Assembly (NCBI GenBank): GCA_025936615.1
Contig: JAICSZ010000001.1
Location: 1-25,670 of the forward strand
DNA: 25,670 nucleotides
Source: Pedococcus sp.
Lineage (GTDB): Bacteria; Actinomycetota; Actinomycetes; Actinomycetales; Dermatophilaceae
Direction: 5' to 3'
Shown one piece after another: positions 7,739-14,928 of the stretch. The notes under the pieces are model-generated. The model was not told the origin of the DNA, searched no databases, and saw only the letters and a program-made list of their open reading frames with translations. Each line of letters starts with the position of its first letter. Position 1 is the stretch's first letter. Made by a program: the position numbers and the translations under genes.

Positions 7739-7843
7739 ATGGCAGGACAGGCCACCCGACCCGGCCCCCGCGGCAGTGACATCGACACCCGCGCCGACGG
7801 CTGTCCGACGGCGCGGCGCTACCTCACTCGGGACCAGTCGTGA
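7739..7843 (+). CDS. Small leaderless ORF coupled to the kinase gene
   Basis: ATG 7739 to TGA 7841-7843 encodes 34 residues, beginning AGQATRPGPRGSDID after the Met and ending RRYLTRDQS. Most codons end in G or C, as in real genes here. Its stop overlaps the GTG start of the following gene in the 4-nt arrangement GTGA (7840-7843), the usual sign of translational coupling. It begins 7 nt after a good -10 box. The product is polar, with no membrane segment or recognised motif. It may be a leader that delivers ribosomes to the kinase start, which lacks a ribosome site of its own, or a functional microprotein. Confidence 0.5.
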   Translation: MAGQATRPGPRGSDIDTRADGCPTARRYLTRDQS

Positions 7844-8631
7844 GCGTGCCATCCGGAGCTGGCAGGGCGCTGTTCCGCAAGGGCAGCGCGACGGCGCCAG
7901 CGGGCTACTTCGAGTGGGAGGCGGCCGGGCTGGCATGGCTCGGAGCTGCCCCGGGCGGCGCGCCGGTCCCAGAGGTGTTCGGCCACGGACGGGACTACCT
8001 CGACCTCGAACGGCTCACCTTCGTCAACCCGACACCAGAGGCGGCGGAGGCGTTCGGCGCGGCACTGGCACGGACCCACGATGCCGGCGCACCGGCATAC
8101 GGGGCAGCCCCGGAGGGCTGGCAGGGTGACGGGTTCCTGGGACCGGCCACCGAGCTGCTGCCCCTGCAGCTGCGCCCGGCGGGGTTCTGGGGCGAGTTCT
8201 ACGCCGAGCAGCGACTGCTCCCGATGCTCGCGATGGGGGTCGACAAGGGTGTCTACCGGCACTCCGAGACCGCGATCCTGGAGACGGTGGCGCGACGGGT
8301 CGCCGAGGGCCGGTTCGACGACGGCGCGACGCCTGCGCGGATCCACGGCGACCTGTGGGCCGGCAACCTCCTGTGGACACCCCGCGGTGGCGTGCTCATC
8401 GACCCGGCGGCGCACGGCGGTCACCGCGAGACGGACCTGGCCATGCTGGCGCTCTTCGGCTGCCCGCACCTGGACTTCGTCATCAGCGGATACCTGGGGC
8501 AGCACCGGCTCGACGCGGAGTGGCGGCAACGGGTCGGGCTGCACCAGCTGCACCCACTCATGGTGCATGCCGTCCTCTTCGGCGGGGACTACGGCCACCG
8601 CGCGGTCACGCTGGCCAAGCACTACCGCTGA
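7840..8631 (+). CDS. Fructosamine kinase family protein
   Basis: A 263-aa member of the fructosamine/ketosamine-3-kinase family, which phosphorylates sugar adducts on amino groups (protein deglycation) and has a protein-kinase-like fold. Visible blocks are FRKGSATAPAGYFEWEAAGLAWL at the N-terminus (the Lys and Glu of the nucleotide site), HDAGAPAYG near residue 75, the catalytic loop IHGDLWAGNLLW, and the metal-binding region VLIDPAAHGGHRETDLAML. The C-terminal part HPLMVHAVLFGGDY is also typical. The family is usually 250-290 aa, so the short N-terminus is normal. I chose GTG 7840 because it overlaps the upstream 34-aa ORF; the frame is open to 7780 but without an ATG or GTG. It converges with the DinB gene, 13 bp between stops. 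Confidence 0.88.
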   Translation: MSVPSGAGRALFRKGSATAPAGYFEWEAAGLAWLGAAPGGAPVPEVFGHGRDYLDLERLTFVNPTPEAAEAFGAALARTHDAGAPAYGAAPEGWQGDGFLGPATELLPLQLRPAGFWGEFYAEQRLLPMLAMGVDKGVYRHSETAILETVARRVAEGRFDDGATPARIHGDLWAGNLLWTPRGGVLIDPAAHGGHRETDLAMLALFGCPHLDFVISGYLGQHRLDAEWRQRVGLHQLHPLMVHAVLFGGDYGHRAVTLAKHYR

Positions 8632-8644
8632 CGGTGTGTGCGGC

Positions 8645-9151
8645 TCAACCCGTGACGATGCCCCGCACGAAGGCGGCCTGGCCGACGTGCTGCTGGTCGT
8701 CGTTGACCACGCTGACGAGCCGCACCCCCAAGGTGACCGGCGGGTCCCACCGGCGGTCGACCACCCGGCCGAGGTCGTCCGCGGACAGGTCCGTGACGTA
8801 TCCGAGCGTCTGCTCGTGGACCGCGTCGAGGTAGCCCATGAGCTGCTCGGAGGTGAGCCCCGCGACCTCGGCGACCTGCCCACTGGTGTGGCCGTACCCG
8901 GTGTCCGCCGGTGGGAACGGCAGGCCGAGCCGGTCGTGCCAGCCCTGTCCTGTCCAGACCTGCTCCAGGCCGGCCACGTCGGCGATGTGGTCGTCCTGGA
9001 TCCGGGTGAGGTGCCACACGAGCCAGGCGATCGAGTTGGAGTTGGTGCTCGGCCGCTGCGCGAGCTGTTCGGGAGTCAGGCCGTCTACGGCGCCCGCCGC
9101 CCCCTCGCGGACCCGGGTGAAGGCGTCGACCAGCAGCTCGCCGAGAGTCAT
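8645..9151 (-). CDS. DinB/DUF664 family protein
   Basis: A 168-aa four-helix-bundle protein of the DinB superfamily. The metal-ligand histidines are in the expected places: the first in WLVWHLTRIQDDH (about residue 46) and the last in VVNDDQQHVGQ (about residue 155). The block WHDRLGLPFPPADTGYGHTS is characteristic of the actinobacterial DUF664 group. Some members of the superfamily are thiol-dependent transferases that use mycothiol or bacillithiol; whether this one is cannot be told from sequence. It is the third gene of an SDR > QueA-like > DinB unit: its start is 9 nt after the QueA-like stop. Confidence 0.88.
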   Translation of the reverse strand: MTLGELLVDAFTRVREGAAGAVDGLTPEQLAQRPSTNSNSIAWLVWHLTRIQDDHIADVAGLEQVWTGQGWHDRLGLPFPPADTGYGHTSGQVAEVAGLTSEQLMGYLDAVHEQTLGYVTDLSADDLGRVVDRRWDPPVTLGVRLVSVVNDDQQHVGQAAFVRGIVTG

Positions 9152-9160
9152 GGTCCAAGG

Positions 9161-10267
9161 CTAGGTGCGCTCGGGCCCGCTCGCGAGGTCGGGCAGCAGC
9201 AGGGCCGAGTCACCGAACTCGTGCCACAGGTACCCGTTGCGGCTCGCCTCGTCGTAGGCCAGCTGGGCCAGCGCGGCGCCGGCCACCGCCTCCACCAGCA
9301 GCAGGTGCGAGGCGTCGGGGTCGTGCCACCCGGTGACGAGACCGGTCACGGCCCGTGGCGGGTCGTCGCGGCTGACCACCCGCTCGGTCCACCCGCTCGC
9401 CGCGCGCACCGTGGCTGTCGCCTCTTCGGGGTCGACTGCCGACTCCAGCGCCCGGGTGACCGTCGTCCCGACGGCCACCACCCTGCGGCCGGCTGCCCGA
9501 GCTGCGTTGACGGCCCCCGCCGTAGTGGCGCACACCTCGAACCACTCCGGCTGCGGCGCCTCACCAGCCTCCTGCGAGGACACCCCCGTGTGGAGGGTGA
9601 CGGCCGCGACCGTCACCCCACGGGCCACGAGCCGGGCGACGACCTGCGGCGTGAACGGGCGTCCCGCACTCGGCATCTCGGCACTTCCGGGGCGGTGCGA
9701 GAACACCGTCTGGTAGGCGGTCAGCGGGTAGGGACGGTCGAGGTAGCCGTAGGCGATCGGGCGACCGTAGCGCAGCAGGTGCTGGCTCAGCCGCCTCGCG
9801 CCTACGTGCCGAGCGCGCCACAGCCGGGTGCCCTCGCCCGTCGGTGAGGAGCCTGGGCGCGGGTACGCCTCGAGCAGGTCGAGGGCGGCACCAGCCTGCA
9901 GGGCCACGCGGTCGCCTGCCTCGGCGTCGAGCACCGGCTGCGCCGCGTCCGGCGCGGAACGCAGCTCCACCACGACCGTCCCGTCGTCGAGCCTGCTGGC
10001 CAGGTGGACGACCACGGGTCCGCGGCCCACGAGCTCGGCGTCGAGCTCCGCCGCCAAGGTCGCGGAGTTGTTGACCACGACGACGTCGCCCGGCTCCAGG
10101 TGGGCCGGGAGGTCCCGGAAGCGGGCATGGCTCACGGCCCCGCGGCCAGCTGCGACGAGCAGGCGGACCTCGTCGCGCGCCAAGCCGCGCTCCTCTGGCG
10201 GACCCGGTGCCGTGCGCTCGTCCGGGCGCGAGAAGCGCGTGGAGGGAGCCGTGCCCAGCAGGCTCAC
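9161..10267 (-). CDS. QueA-like SAM:tRNA ribosyltransferase-isomerase homologue
   Basis: A 368-aa protein with the QueA fold. Conserved blocks are the RDEVRLLV start of the core, LEPGDVVVVNNS, AYQTVFSHRPGSAEMPSAG, VTLHTG, PEWFEV, VVAVGTTVTRALESA and a C-terminal FGDSALLLP. QueA transfers and rearranges the ribosyl group of S-adenosylmethionine onto 7-aminomethyl-7-deazaguanine in tRNA to give epoxyqueuosine. Several usually invariant residues differ: NNTRVIPARL of E. coli reads NNSATLAAEL, the His of TAGLHF is Pro (SAGRPF), and GAGTFQPV is replaced by a longer segment. No other queuosine gene is in the window. The GTG start overlaps the SDR stop by 4 nt (GTGA), so the two are translationally coupled. 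Whether it still modifies tRNA is open. Confidence 0.85.
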   Translation of the reverse strand: MSLLGTAPSTRFSRPDERTAPGPPEERGLARDEVRLLVAAGRGAVSHARFRDLPAHLEPGDVVVVNNSATLAAELDAELVGRGPVVVHLASRLDDGTVVVELRSAPDAAQPVLDAEAGDRVALQAGAALDLLEAYPRPGSSPTGEGTRLWRARHVGARRLSQHLLRYGRPIAYGYLDRPYPLTAYQTVFSHRPGSAEMPSAGRPFTPQVVARLVARGVTVAAVTLHTGVSSQEAGEAPQPEWFEVCATTAGAVNAARAAGRRVVAVGTTVTRALESAVDPEEATATVRAASGWTERVVSRDDPPRAVTGLVTGWHDPDASHLLLVEAVAGAALAQLAYDEASRNGYLWHEFGDSALLLPDLASGPERT

Positions 10268-10968
10268 GCGGACACCCCCTGAGGGGCGGCGGCGAAGGCC
10301 GCGGCACGGTACCGGCCGCTCGGGGGACGCTGTGCCAGCATCGTGAGCAGGCGCGGCACCACCGTCCCCGGGAGCGGCCGGTCGCCGATGTCCTCACCAG
10401 GGAAGGCAGCCTGCTGCATGGCGGTCCGCATGTCGCCCGGGTCGACCGCGTAGGCGGCCAGCCACGGGTTCTCGACCCCGAGCGTCACGGTGAGGTGGTC
10501 GAGGGCAGCCTTGGACGCGGCATACCCGCCCCACGTCTCGTAGTGCTCCACCGCGGCGTCGGACGACACGTTGAGGAGGACGCCACCGGCCGCGCGCAGC
10601 GCGGGAAGCAACGCCTGGGTGAGCGCGAGCGGTGCAGCGACGTTGGTGAGCCAGATGCCGTCCAGCTCCTCGGCACCCAGCTCGGCGACCGGCTTCAACG
10701 GGGTGGGACCGAGGGTGCTGGCGTTGTTGACCAGCAGGTCCAGGCGGCCGCCGAGGTCGTCCACCTCGCGGGCCAGCCGCTCACGGTGGCGCGGGTCGCG
10801 CACGTCCCCGACCACCGGGCGGACGCCTGCGCCCATCTGTTGCGCGGCCTCGTGCAGCCGCGCCGTGTCGCGCCCGTCGACGACCACCTGCCAGCCGAGC
10901 CGGGCGAGGGCGGTTGCGAGCGCCCTGCCGAGGCCGGCGGAGCCGCCGGTCACGAGTGCTGTGGACAT
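10264..10968 (-). CDS. Short-chain dehydrogenase/reductase (SDR)
   Basis: A 234-aa classical SDR. The nucleotide-binding motif TGGSAGLG is at residues 8-15. VDGRDTARL at the end of beta-2, with an Arg, suggests NADPH preference. NNAS lies near residue 86, the catalytic Ser in LLNVSSDAAV, and Tyr/Lys in YAASK. A VDPGDMRT block follows the active site. The substrate is not predictable. It is the first gene of the SDR > QueA-like > DinB unit and divergent from soxR, 97 bp between starts. SoxR in actinobacteria commonly controls adjacent oxidoreductases, so redox-cycling compounds are a reasonable inducer to test. Confidence 0.9.
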   Translation of the reverse strand: MSTALVTGGSAGLGRALATALARLGWQVVVDGRDTARLHEAAQQMGAGVRPVVGDVRDPRHRERLAREVDDLGGRLDLLVNNASTLGPTPLKPVAELGAEELDGIWLTNVAAPLALTQALLPALRAAGGVLLNVSSDAAVEHYETWGGYAASKAALDHLTVTLGVENPWLAAYAVDPGDMRTAMQQAAFPGEDIGDRPLPGTVVPRLLTMLAQRPPSGRYRAAAFAAAPQGVSA

Positions 10969-11012
10969 GGTGAACTCCCTGGGTCGTTGGTGCGTGCGCT
11001 TGTCATCGCTGT

Positions 11013-11049
11013 GCTATGGGGACATCCTTCAAGTTGAAGTTAAGTTCAA
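11013..11049. promoter_or_regulatory. SoxR-like operator in the divergent SDR/soxR interval
   Basis: CTTCAAGTTGAAG (11027-11039) is a perfect 6-1-6 inverted repeat, and TTGAAGTTAAGTTCAA (11034-11049) is a second, nearly perfect one overlapping it. The half-sites CAAGTT/AACTTG resemble the E. coli SoxR box (CCTCAAGTTAACTTGAGG). On the minus strand a weak TTAACT (11043-11038) and CATAGC (11018-11013) are 19 bp apart, the lengthened spacer used by MerR-family activators, with the palindrome inside it. The promoter boxes are weak; the inverted repeats are clear. Confidence 0.6.
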
Positions 11050-11065
11050 GTCAAGGAGCTCTTTG

Positions 11066-11542
11066 ATGGAGACCACCGACCTGTTGGGTGTCGCGGAGGT
11101 GTCTCGCCGCAGCGGCTTCGCGGCGTCCGCCCTGCGGTTCTACGAGCGCGAGGGGCTCATCGAGGCCACCCGCACCAGCGGCGGCCAGCGTCGCTACCGG
11201 CGCAGCACGCTGCGCAGGCTCGCGTTCATCCGGGCGGCGAGCAACGTGGGCCTCACGCTGGACGAGGTGCGTTCGGAGCTCGGGCGGCTCCCGAGCAACC
11301 GCACACCCACGAAGGCCGACTGGCAGCGCATCTCCCAGCACTGGCACACCAGGCTCGACGAGCAGGTCGCCGCGCTCGAGGCGCTGCGGGACAAGCTCGA
11401 CTCCTGCATCGGCTGCGGCTGCCTGTCGCTCAAGCAGTGTGGCATCTCCAACCCCTCCGACCGGGCCGCCCTCACGCCCGCCGCACCGGGGGCCGCCTTC
11501 CTGCCGCCGATGCTGCGCCGCCAGACGCGTGCTGCGGACTGA
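11066..11542 (+). CDS. soxR: SoxR, redox-sensing MerR-family regulator
   Basis: A 158-aa MerR-family protein. The N-terminal winged helix starts GVAEVSRRSGFAASALRFYE and continues RRYRRSTLRRLAFI. A dimerisation helix spans about residues 85-112. The [2Fe-2S] ligands C-x2-C-x-C-x5-C are Cys114, 117, 119 and 125, the exact spacing of SoxR. SoxR activates target promoters when its cluster is oxidised, in actinobacteria mainly by redox-active small molecules. The start at ATG 11066 has AGGAG 8 nt upstream; in-frame sequence further upstream is antisense to the SDR. The likely target is the divergent SDR operon. The hemerythrin gene lies downstream but has its own promoter-like region. Confidence 0.95.
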   Translation: METTDLLGVAEVSRRSGFAASALRFYEREGLIEATRTSGGQRRYRRSTLRRLAFIRAASNVGLTLDEVRSELGRLPSNRTPTKADWQRISQHWHTRLDEQVAALEALRDKLDSCIGCGCLSLKQCGISNPSDRAALTPAAPGAAFLPPMLRRQTRAAD

Positions 11543-11554
11543 GCAGCCCCCACC

Positions 11555-11597
11555 CCAAGTCAGTCCCAAGCGGTGCGCAAGCGGTCGTCGCGACGCT
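11555..11597 (+). promoter_or_regulatory. SARP-type operator and -10 for the hemerythrin gene
   Basis: Three heptamers in direct orientation, CCAAGTC (11555-11561), CCAAGCG (11566-11572) and GCAAGCG (11577-11583), are separated by exactly 4 bp, giving an 11-bp period. Eight bp after the last one is GACGCT (11592-11597), which has the A2 and T6 of a -10 box. SARP activators bind heptamer repeats with 11-bp periodicity about 8 bp upstream of the -10. The same layout, including the GTGC second spacer, occurs before the FAD oxidoreductase gene. Confidence 0.65.
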
Positions 11598-11640
11598 GGT
11601 CACGACCACTTCATCCGCACCGCACCGGAGGACGACGACC

Positions 11641-12357
11641 ATGACCACCACGACCCACGCCTGGCCCGAGCAGCTCACCTTCCCCGGACAGACCGCCGCC
11701 CACCCAGGCCCGGTCGACATGGTGATGATGTATGTGATGCACCACGCCTTCCGGCGCGACCTGACCGCCTTCGCGGCAGCAGCCAGCAGTACTCCCGTGC
11801 ACGACCGGCAGAGCTGGCAGGCCCTCGCCGCGCGGTGGGACCTGTTCGCCGACCTGCTGCACCACCACCACTCGGGTGAGGACGCCGGCCTGTGGCCGCT
11901 GCTCATGGAGCGCACGGATCCCGCGGGCCGCATCGTCCTCGAGGCGATGGAGGCGGAGCACGCCGAGATCGACCCGGTGCTGCAGGCCTGTGCGGCTGGG
12001 TTCGCCCGGCTGTCCACCCATGCCGACGAGGACACCCGCGCAGCACTCGCGGTGCGCCTGTGCGCCGCGAAGGAGAGCCTGGGGCGCCACCTGCGGCACG
12101 AGGAGACCGAGGCCATCGCGATCATCCAGGAGGTGCTGACCCAGCAGGACTGGGAGGACCTCGAGGAGGAGCACTTCCGCCAGGGGATGTCGTTCCGGAA
12201 GATCCTCAGGCTCGTCCCCTGGGCCGCGCACGAGGTGCCGGGGCCGTTGCGGCGACAGGTCTTCGGCAAGTCGGGCAAGGCGAACGAGATCCTCTGGCGG
12301 CTCACCCGGCCCGGGTTCGAGCGGCGCGAGCGGGTCGCGTTCCGCCACGTCCGCTGA
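11641..12357 (+). CDS. Hemerythrin HHE-domain protein
   Basis: A 238-aa protein with a hemerythrin-like four-helix bundle at residues about 20-165. Candidate metal ligands sit in the usual places: MHHAFRRDL (helix 1), LLHHHHSGEDAGLWPLL (helix 2), EAEHAEIDP (helix 3) and RHLRHEETEAI (helix 4). The C-terminal 70 residues are basic and include an amphipathic stretch ending RRERVAFRHVR. Such domains bind a di-iron centre and may bind O2, NO or act as sensors; which applies here is unknown. ATG 11641 is preceded by GGAGG. The promoter carries the 11-bp-spaced triple repeat, so control by the nearby SARP regulator is likely. It converges with the ATPase gene. Confidence 0.9.
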   Translation: MTTTTHAWPEQLTFPGQTAAHPGPVDMVMMYVMHHAFRRDLTAFAAAASSTPVHDRQSWQALAARWDLFADLLHHHHSGEDAGLWPLLMERTDPAGRIVLEAMEAEHAEIDPVLQACAAGFARLSTHADEDTRAALAVRLCAAKESLGRHLRHEETEAIAIIQEVLTQQDWEDLEEEHFRQGMSFRKILRLVPWAAHEVPGPLRRQVFGKSGKANEILWRLTRPGFERRERVAFRHVR

Positions 12358-12366
12358 GCCGCGCGG

Positions 12367-12387
12367 TCTCGCGTCTCGCGTCTCGCG
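12367..12387. repeat. Three tandem 7-bp repeats between convergent genes
   Basis: TCTCGCG is repeated three times without a mismatch (12367-12373, 12374-12380, 12381-12387) in the 30-bp gap between the hemerythrin stop and the stop of the convergent ATPase gene. The array abuts the ATPase stop codon but lies outside both reading frames, so copy-number change would not alter either protein. Confidence 0.85.
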
Positions 12388-14904
12388 TCAGAACCCGAAG
12401 CGCTCCCGCTGGCCGCGCAGCCACTGCGCAGCCAGCGGGATCTGCCACTGCTCACACAGCTCGAGTGCCCGGTCGGCGTGCTCGGCGGCGAGCTCGCGCT
12501 CACCCACCGCAGCGGCCGCCTGCGCGAGGTACGCGTCGACCGGACCCATGGCGTTTCCGGACCCGGCGCAGCACGAACGTCCGGCGTACGGCGCCATCCG
12601 CTCGTAGGCCGCGGAAGCCATGGCATGGTCGTCCAGCCACAGACCGGCCTCTGCAGCGGCACACCAGTTGAGCATGGAGAACCAGTCGTCGTCGGCGAGG
12701 TCGACGAGGTGCTCGCGGTGGCAGGTCCGTGCCCGCTCCTCCTCGCCGCCACGCATCCAGAAGACCAGCACGGTCGAGGTGGCCGGCAGCGGGCTGACCT
12801 GCGCGAACCGCTCCAGCGCGGGAGCCACCTCCGCGGACCGGCCCTGCCACAGCCGCAGCGACATCAGCGCACCGGTCGTGGCGTCCTCGCTCTGCGCCAG
12901 CGACAGCTCCTGGTCCAGGCGCTGGATGCTCGCCAGCTGCTCCTCGCACTCCTCGAACCGGCCGGCCATCGCGAGCCAGGGCAGCTCGAGGCTGTCCAGG
13001 ACGATCACGCCGTAAGGCAGCCGGAGCCGCTTCGCCCAGTCGCGCGCCACGGCGGCGTGCTCCCACATCTCCTCGACCAGGCCCAGCTCCGCCGCCACCA
13101 CGGCCCGCAGCGTCGTCGAGACGACGTAGGCACGCTCGTCGGCGAGCCGGTGGGCCAGCTCCATCGCCTCGGTCACGAGCTCGCGACGCTCCTCGGCGGT
13201 CCGCGGGCACCACAGTGCGACGTAGGCGAGCTGGCACACGTCGAGCAGCAGGGCGTCGTCACCCAGCCGCCGGGCCATGGCGATCCCCTCGTCCACGAGG
13301 GCGCGGCGCTCCTCGAACGTCGACCCGTAGTAGATCTCCAGAGCCAGGCTGAGCATGACCCGAGACCGCACCGCCGAGTCCTCGGGGGGAAGCAGGCCGA
13401 GCACCTCTCGCAGGGCGTCGACCACGACGGCGTTCACGGTGCCGTGCGGACCCGACTGCCACAGCGCACCCACGGCCGTCGTCGTCGCAGCGCGCGCCAG
13501 CAGTTCGGGGTCATCGAGCGCGTGGGCCACCTCGATGAGCTGTTCGGCCGTCGCGACCAGCCCCGCCCAGTCGCCGGACCAGCGCTGGGCGTCGGCGAGG
13601 TCGGTCAGCACGTCGTAGCGTTCGCGGGGTGTCGCGTCGGGGTCCTGGGGCAGCACTGCCAGCGCGGCGCGCAACAGGTCGGCCGACTCCTCGTGGGCGT
13701 GCAGGCGACGGGCCAGCGCAGCGGCACCGACCGCGGCCAGCCAGGCACGGGCGGCGTGGGCCGGCCCGGCGGCGAGCCAGTGCCGCGCGCGCTCGGACTC
13801 CCGGCCCGGGAGGCCCTGCATCACCTCGGCGACCTTGGCGTGGGCGCGCGCCCGGCGGGTCGCGGGGATGTCGCCGTAGATGGTGTCGCGGACCAGGGCG
13901 TGGCTGAAGCGGTAGCGACCGATGTCGTCCTCGCGGACCAGCCCGGCGTCGAGCGCGGGGTCGGGCCAGTCGAGGAGGCTCTCCTCGTCGACGTCGGACG
14001 CCGCGCACACCGTGGTCAGGTCGAAGGCGCGACCGACCACCGCTGCCCACCGCAGCGCCGACACGGACGCAGGGGGGAGCCGCTGCAGCCGTCGGGTCAG
14101 GACGTCGTGCACCGCGGCGGGCGGGTGCGGTTCGGCGAGCAGTGCTGAAAGGTCGCCGTCCTCCCGGGCCAGCCGGGCGTACTCGACGAGGAAGAACGGG
14201 TTGCCGTCCGTGCGCAGTCGCAGCGCGTCCGCCTCGGACTCGGTGGGAGAGGCCAGGCTGACCGCCTCGACGACCCGAGAGATGTCCGCCGTGCCCAGCC
14301 CCGCGAGCTCGACGCGCAGGGCGTGCCGCCGGGCGAAGGTCTCGACGGCGTCCAGCAGTGCCTCCGCCGGCTCGGGATGGCCACGCCAGGTCCCGAGGAC
14401 CAGCAGGTGTCCGCTGTGCACCGTCTCGCCCAACAGCCGCAACACCCTCAGCGACGCCACGTCGGCCCAGTGCAGGTCGTCGAGCACCACCAGGAGGGTG
14501 CGCTGCGCAGCAGCCTCGACCACCTCGCGGGCGATCGCCTCCCAGGCGCGGAACCGGGCGCCGCCGTCCTCGCGGCCGTCCTCCTCGGGCAGGTCGCGCC
14601 CCAGGCCACGCAGCACCTGCTGCCACGGCCACAGCGGGGGAGCACCGTCGTCCTGTGAGCAGCGACCGAGCAGCACGGTGACACCTCGCTCACCCGCCAC
14701 CTTGGCCAGCTCCGCCGCGAGCCGGCTCTTGCCGATGCCGGGGTCGCCGACCAGCGCCGCGAGGGCCGGTGTGCCCGACTCGGCCTGCTCGAGGGCGTGC
14801 ACGAGCTGGTCGAGGACGTCGTCGCGGCCGACCATGGGCCACGCCGGGATGGTGGGGACGTAGGACGTGATCCGCGAGGCCGTAGCAGGTGCGTTCGGCG
14901 TCAC
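12388..14904 (-). CDS. AAA_16/TPR ATPase, partner of the SARP regulator
   Basis: An 838-aa signal-transduction ATPase of the STAND/AAA_16 kind found in LuxR-LAL and large SARP regulators. Walker A is GDPGIGKS (residues 53-60); Walker B is LLVVLDDLHWAD (about 137-147). An ELAGLG...GNPFFLVEYARL region (about 200-250) and RYRFSHALVRDTIYGDI (about 335-350) are typical of the nucleotide-binding and winged-helix parts. The C-terminal 450 residues are TPR-like helical repeats rich in Ala, Leu and Glu. No DNA-binding domain is present: the end, QWLRGQRERFGF, is not a LuxR helix-turn-helix. The GTG start is 24 bp after the SARP stop on the same strand, so the pair resembles a large SARP split into two proteins. 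Confidence 0.88.
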   Translation of the reverse strand: MTPNAPATASRITSYVPTIPAWPMVGRDDVLDQLVHALEQAESGTPALAALVGDPGIGKSRLAAELAKVAGERGVTVLLGRCSQDDGAPPLWPWQQVLRGLGRDLPEEDGREDGGARFRAWEAIAREVVEAAAQRTLLVVLDDLHWADVASLRVLRLLGETVHSGHLLVLGTWRGHPEPAEALLDAVETFARRHALRVELAGLGTADISRVVEAVSLASPTESEADALRLRTDGNPFFLVEYARLAREDGDLSALLAEPHPPAAVHDVLTRRLQRLPPASVSALRWAAVVGRAFDLTTVCAASDVDEESLLDWPDPALDAGLVREDDIGRYRFSHALVRDTIYGDIPATRRARAHAKVAEVMQGLPGRESERARHWLAAGPAHAARAWLAAVGAAALARRLHAHEESADLLRAALAVLPQDPDATPRERYDVLTDLADAQRWSGDWAGLVATAEQLIEVAHALDDPELLARAATTTAVGALWQSGPHGTVNAVVVDALREVLGLLPPEDSAVRSRVMLSLALEIYYGSTFEERRALVDEGIAMARRLGDDALLLDVCQLAYVALWCPRTAEERRELVTEAMELAHRLADERAYVVSTTLRAVVAAELGLVEEMWEHAAVARDWAKRLRLPYGVIVLDSLELPWLAMAGRFEECEEQLASIQRLDQELSLAQSEDATTGALMSLRLWQGRSAEVAPALERFAQVSPLPATSTVLVFWMRGGEEERARTCHREHLVDLADDDWFSMLNWCAAAEAGLWLDDHAMASAAYERMAPYAGRSCCAGSGNAMGPVDAYLAQAAAAVGERELAAEHADRALELCEQWQIPLAAQWLRGQRERFGF

Positions 14905-14928
14905 GCCACCCGGGGTAACCGCGGCGGG

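Noticed and set aside
7555..7788. A 77-aa minus-strand ORF across the fructosamine-kinase promoter
   Set aside because: It overlaps the better-supported promoter and 34-aa ORF, lacks a ribosome site and has no recognisable features.
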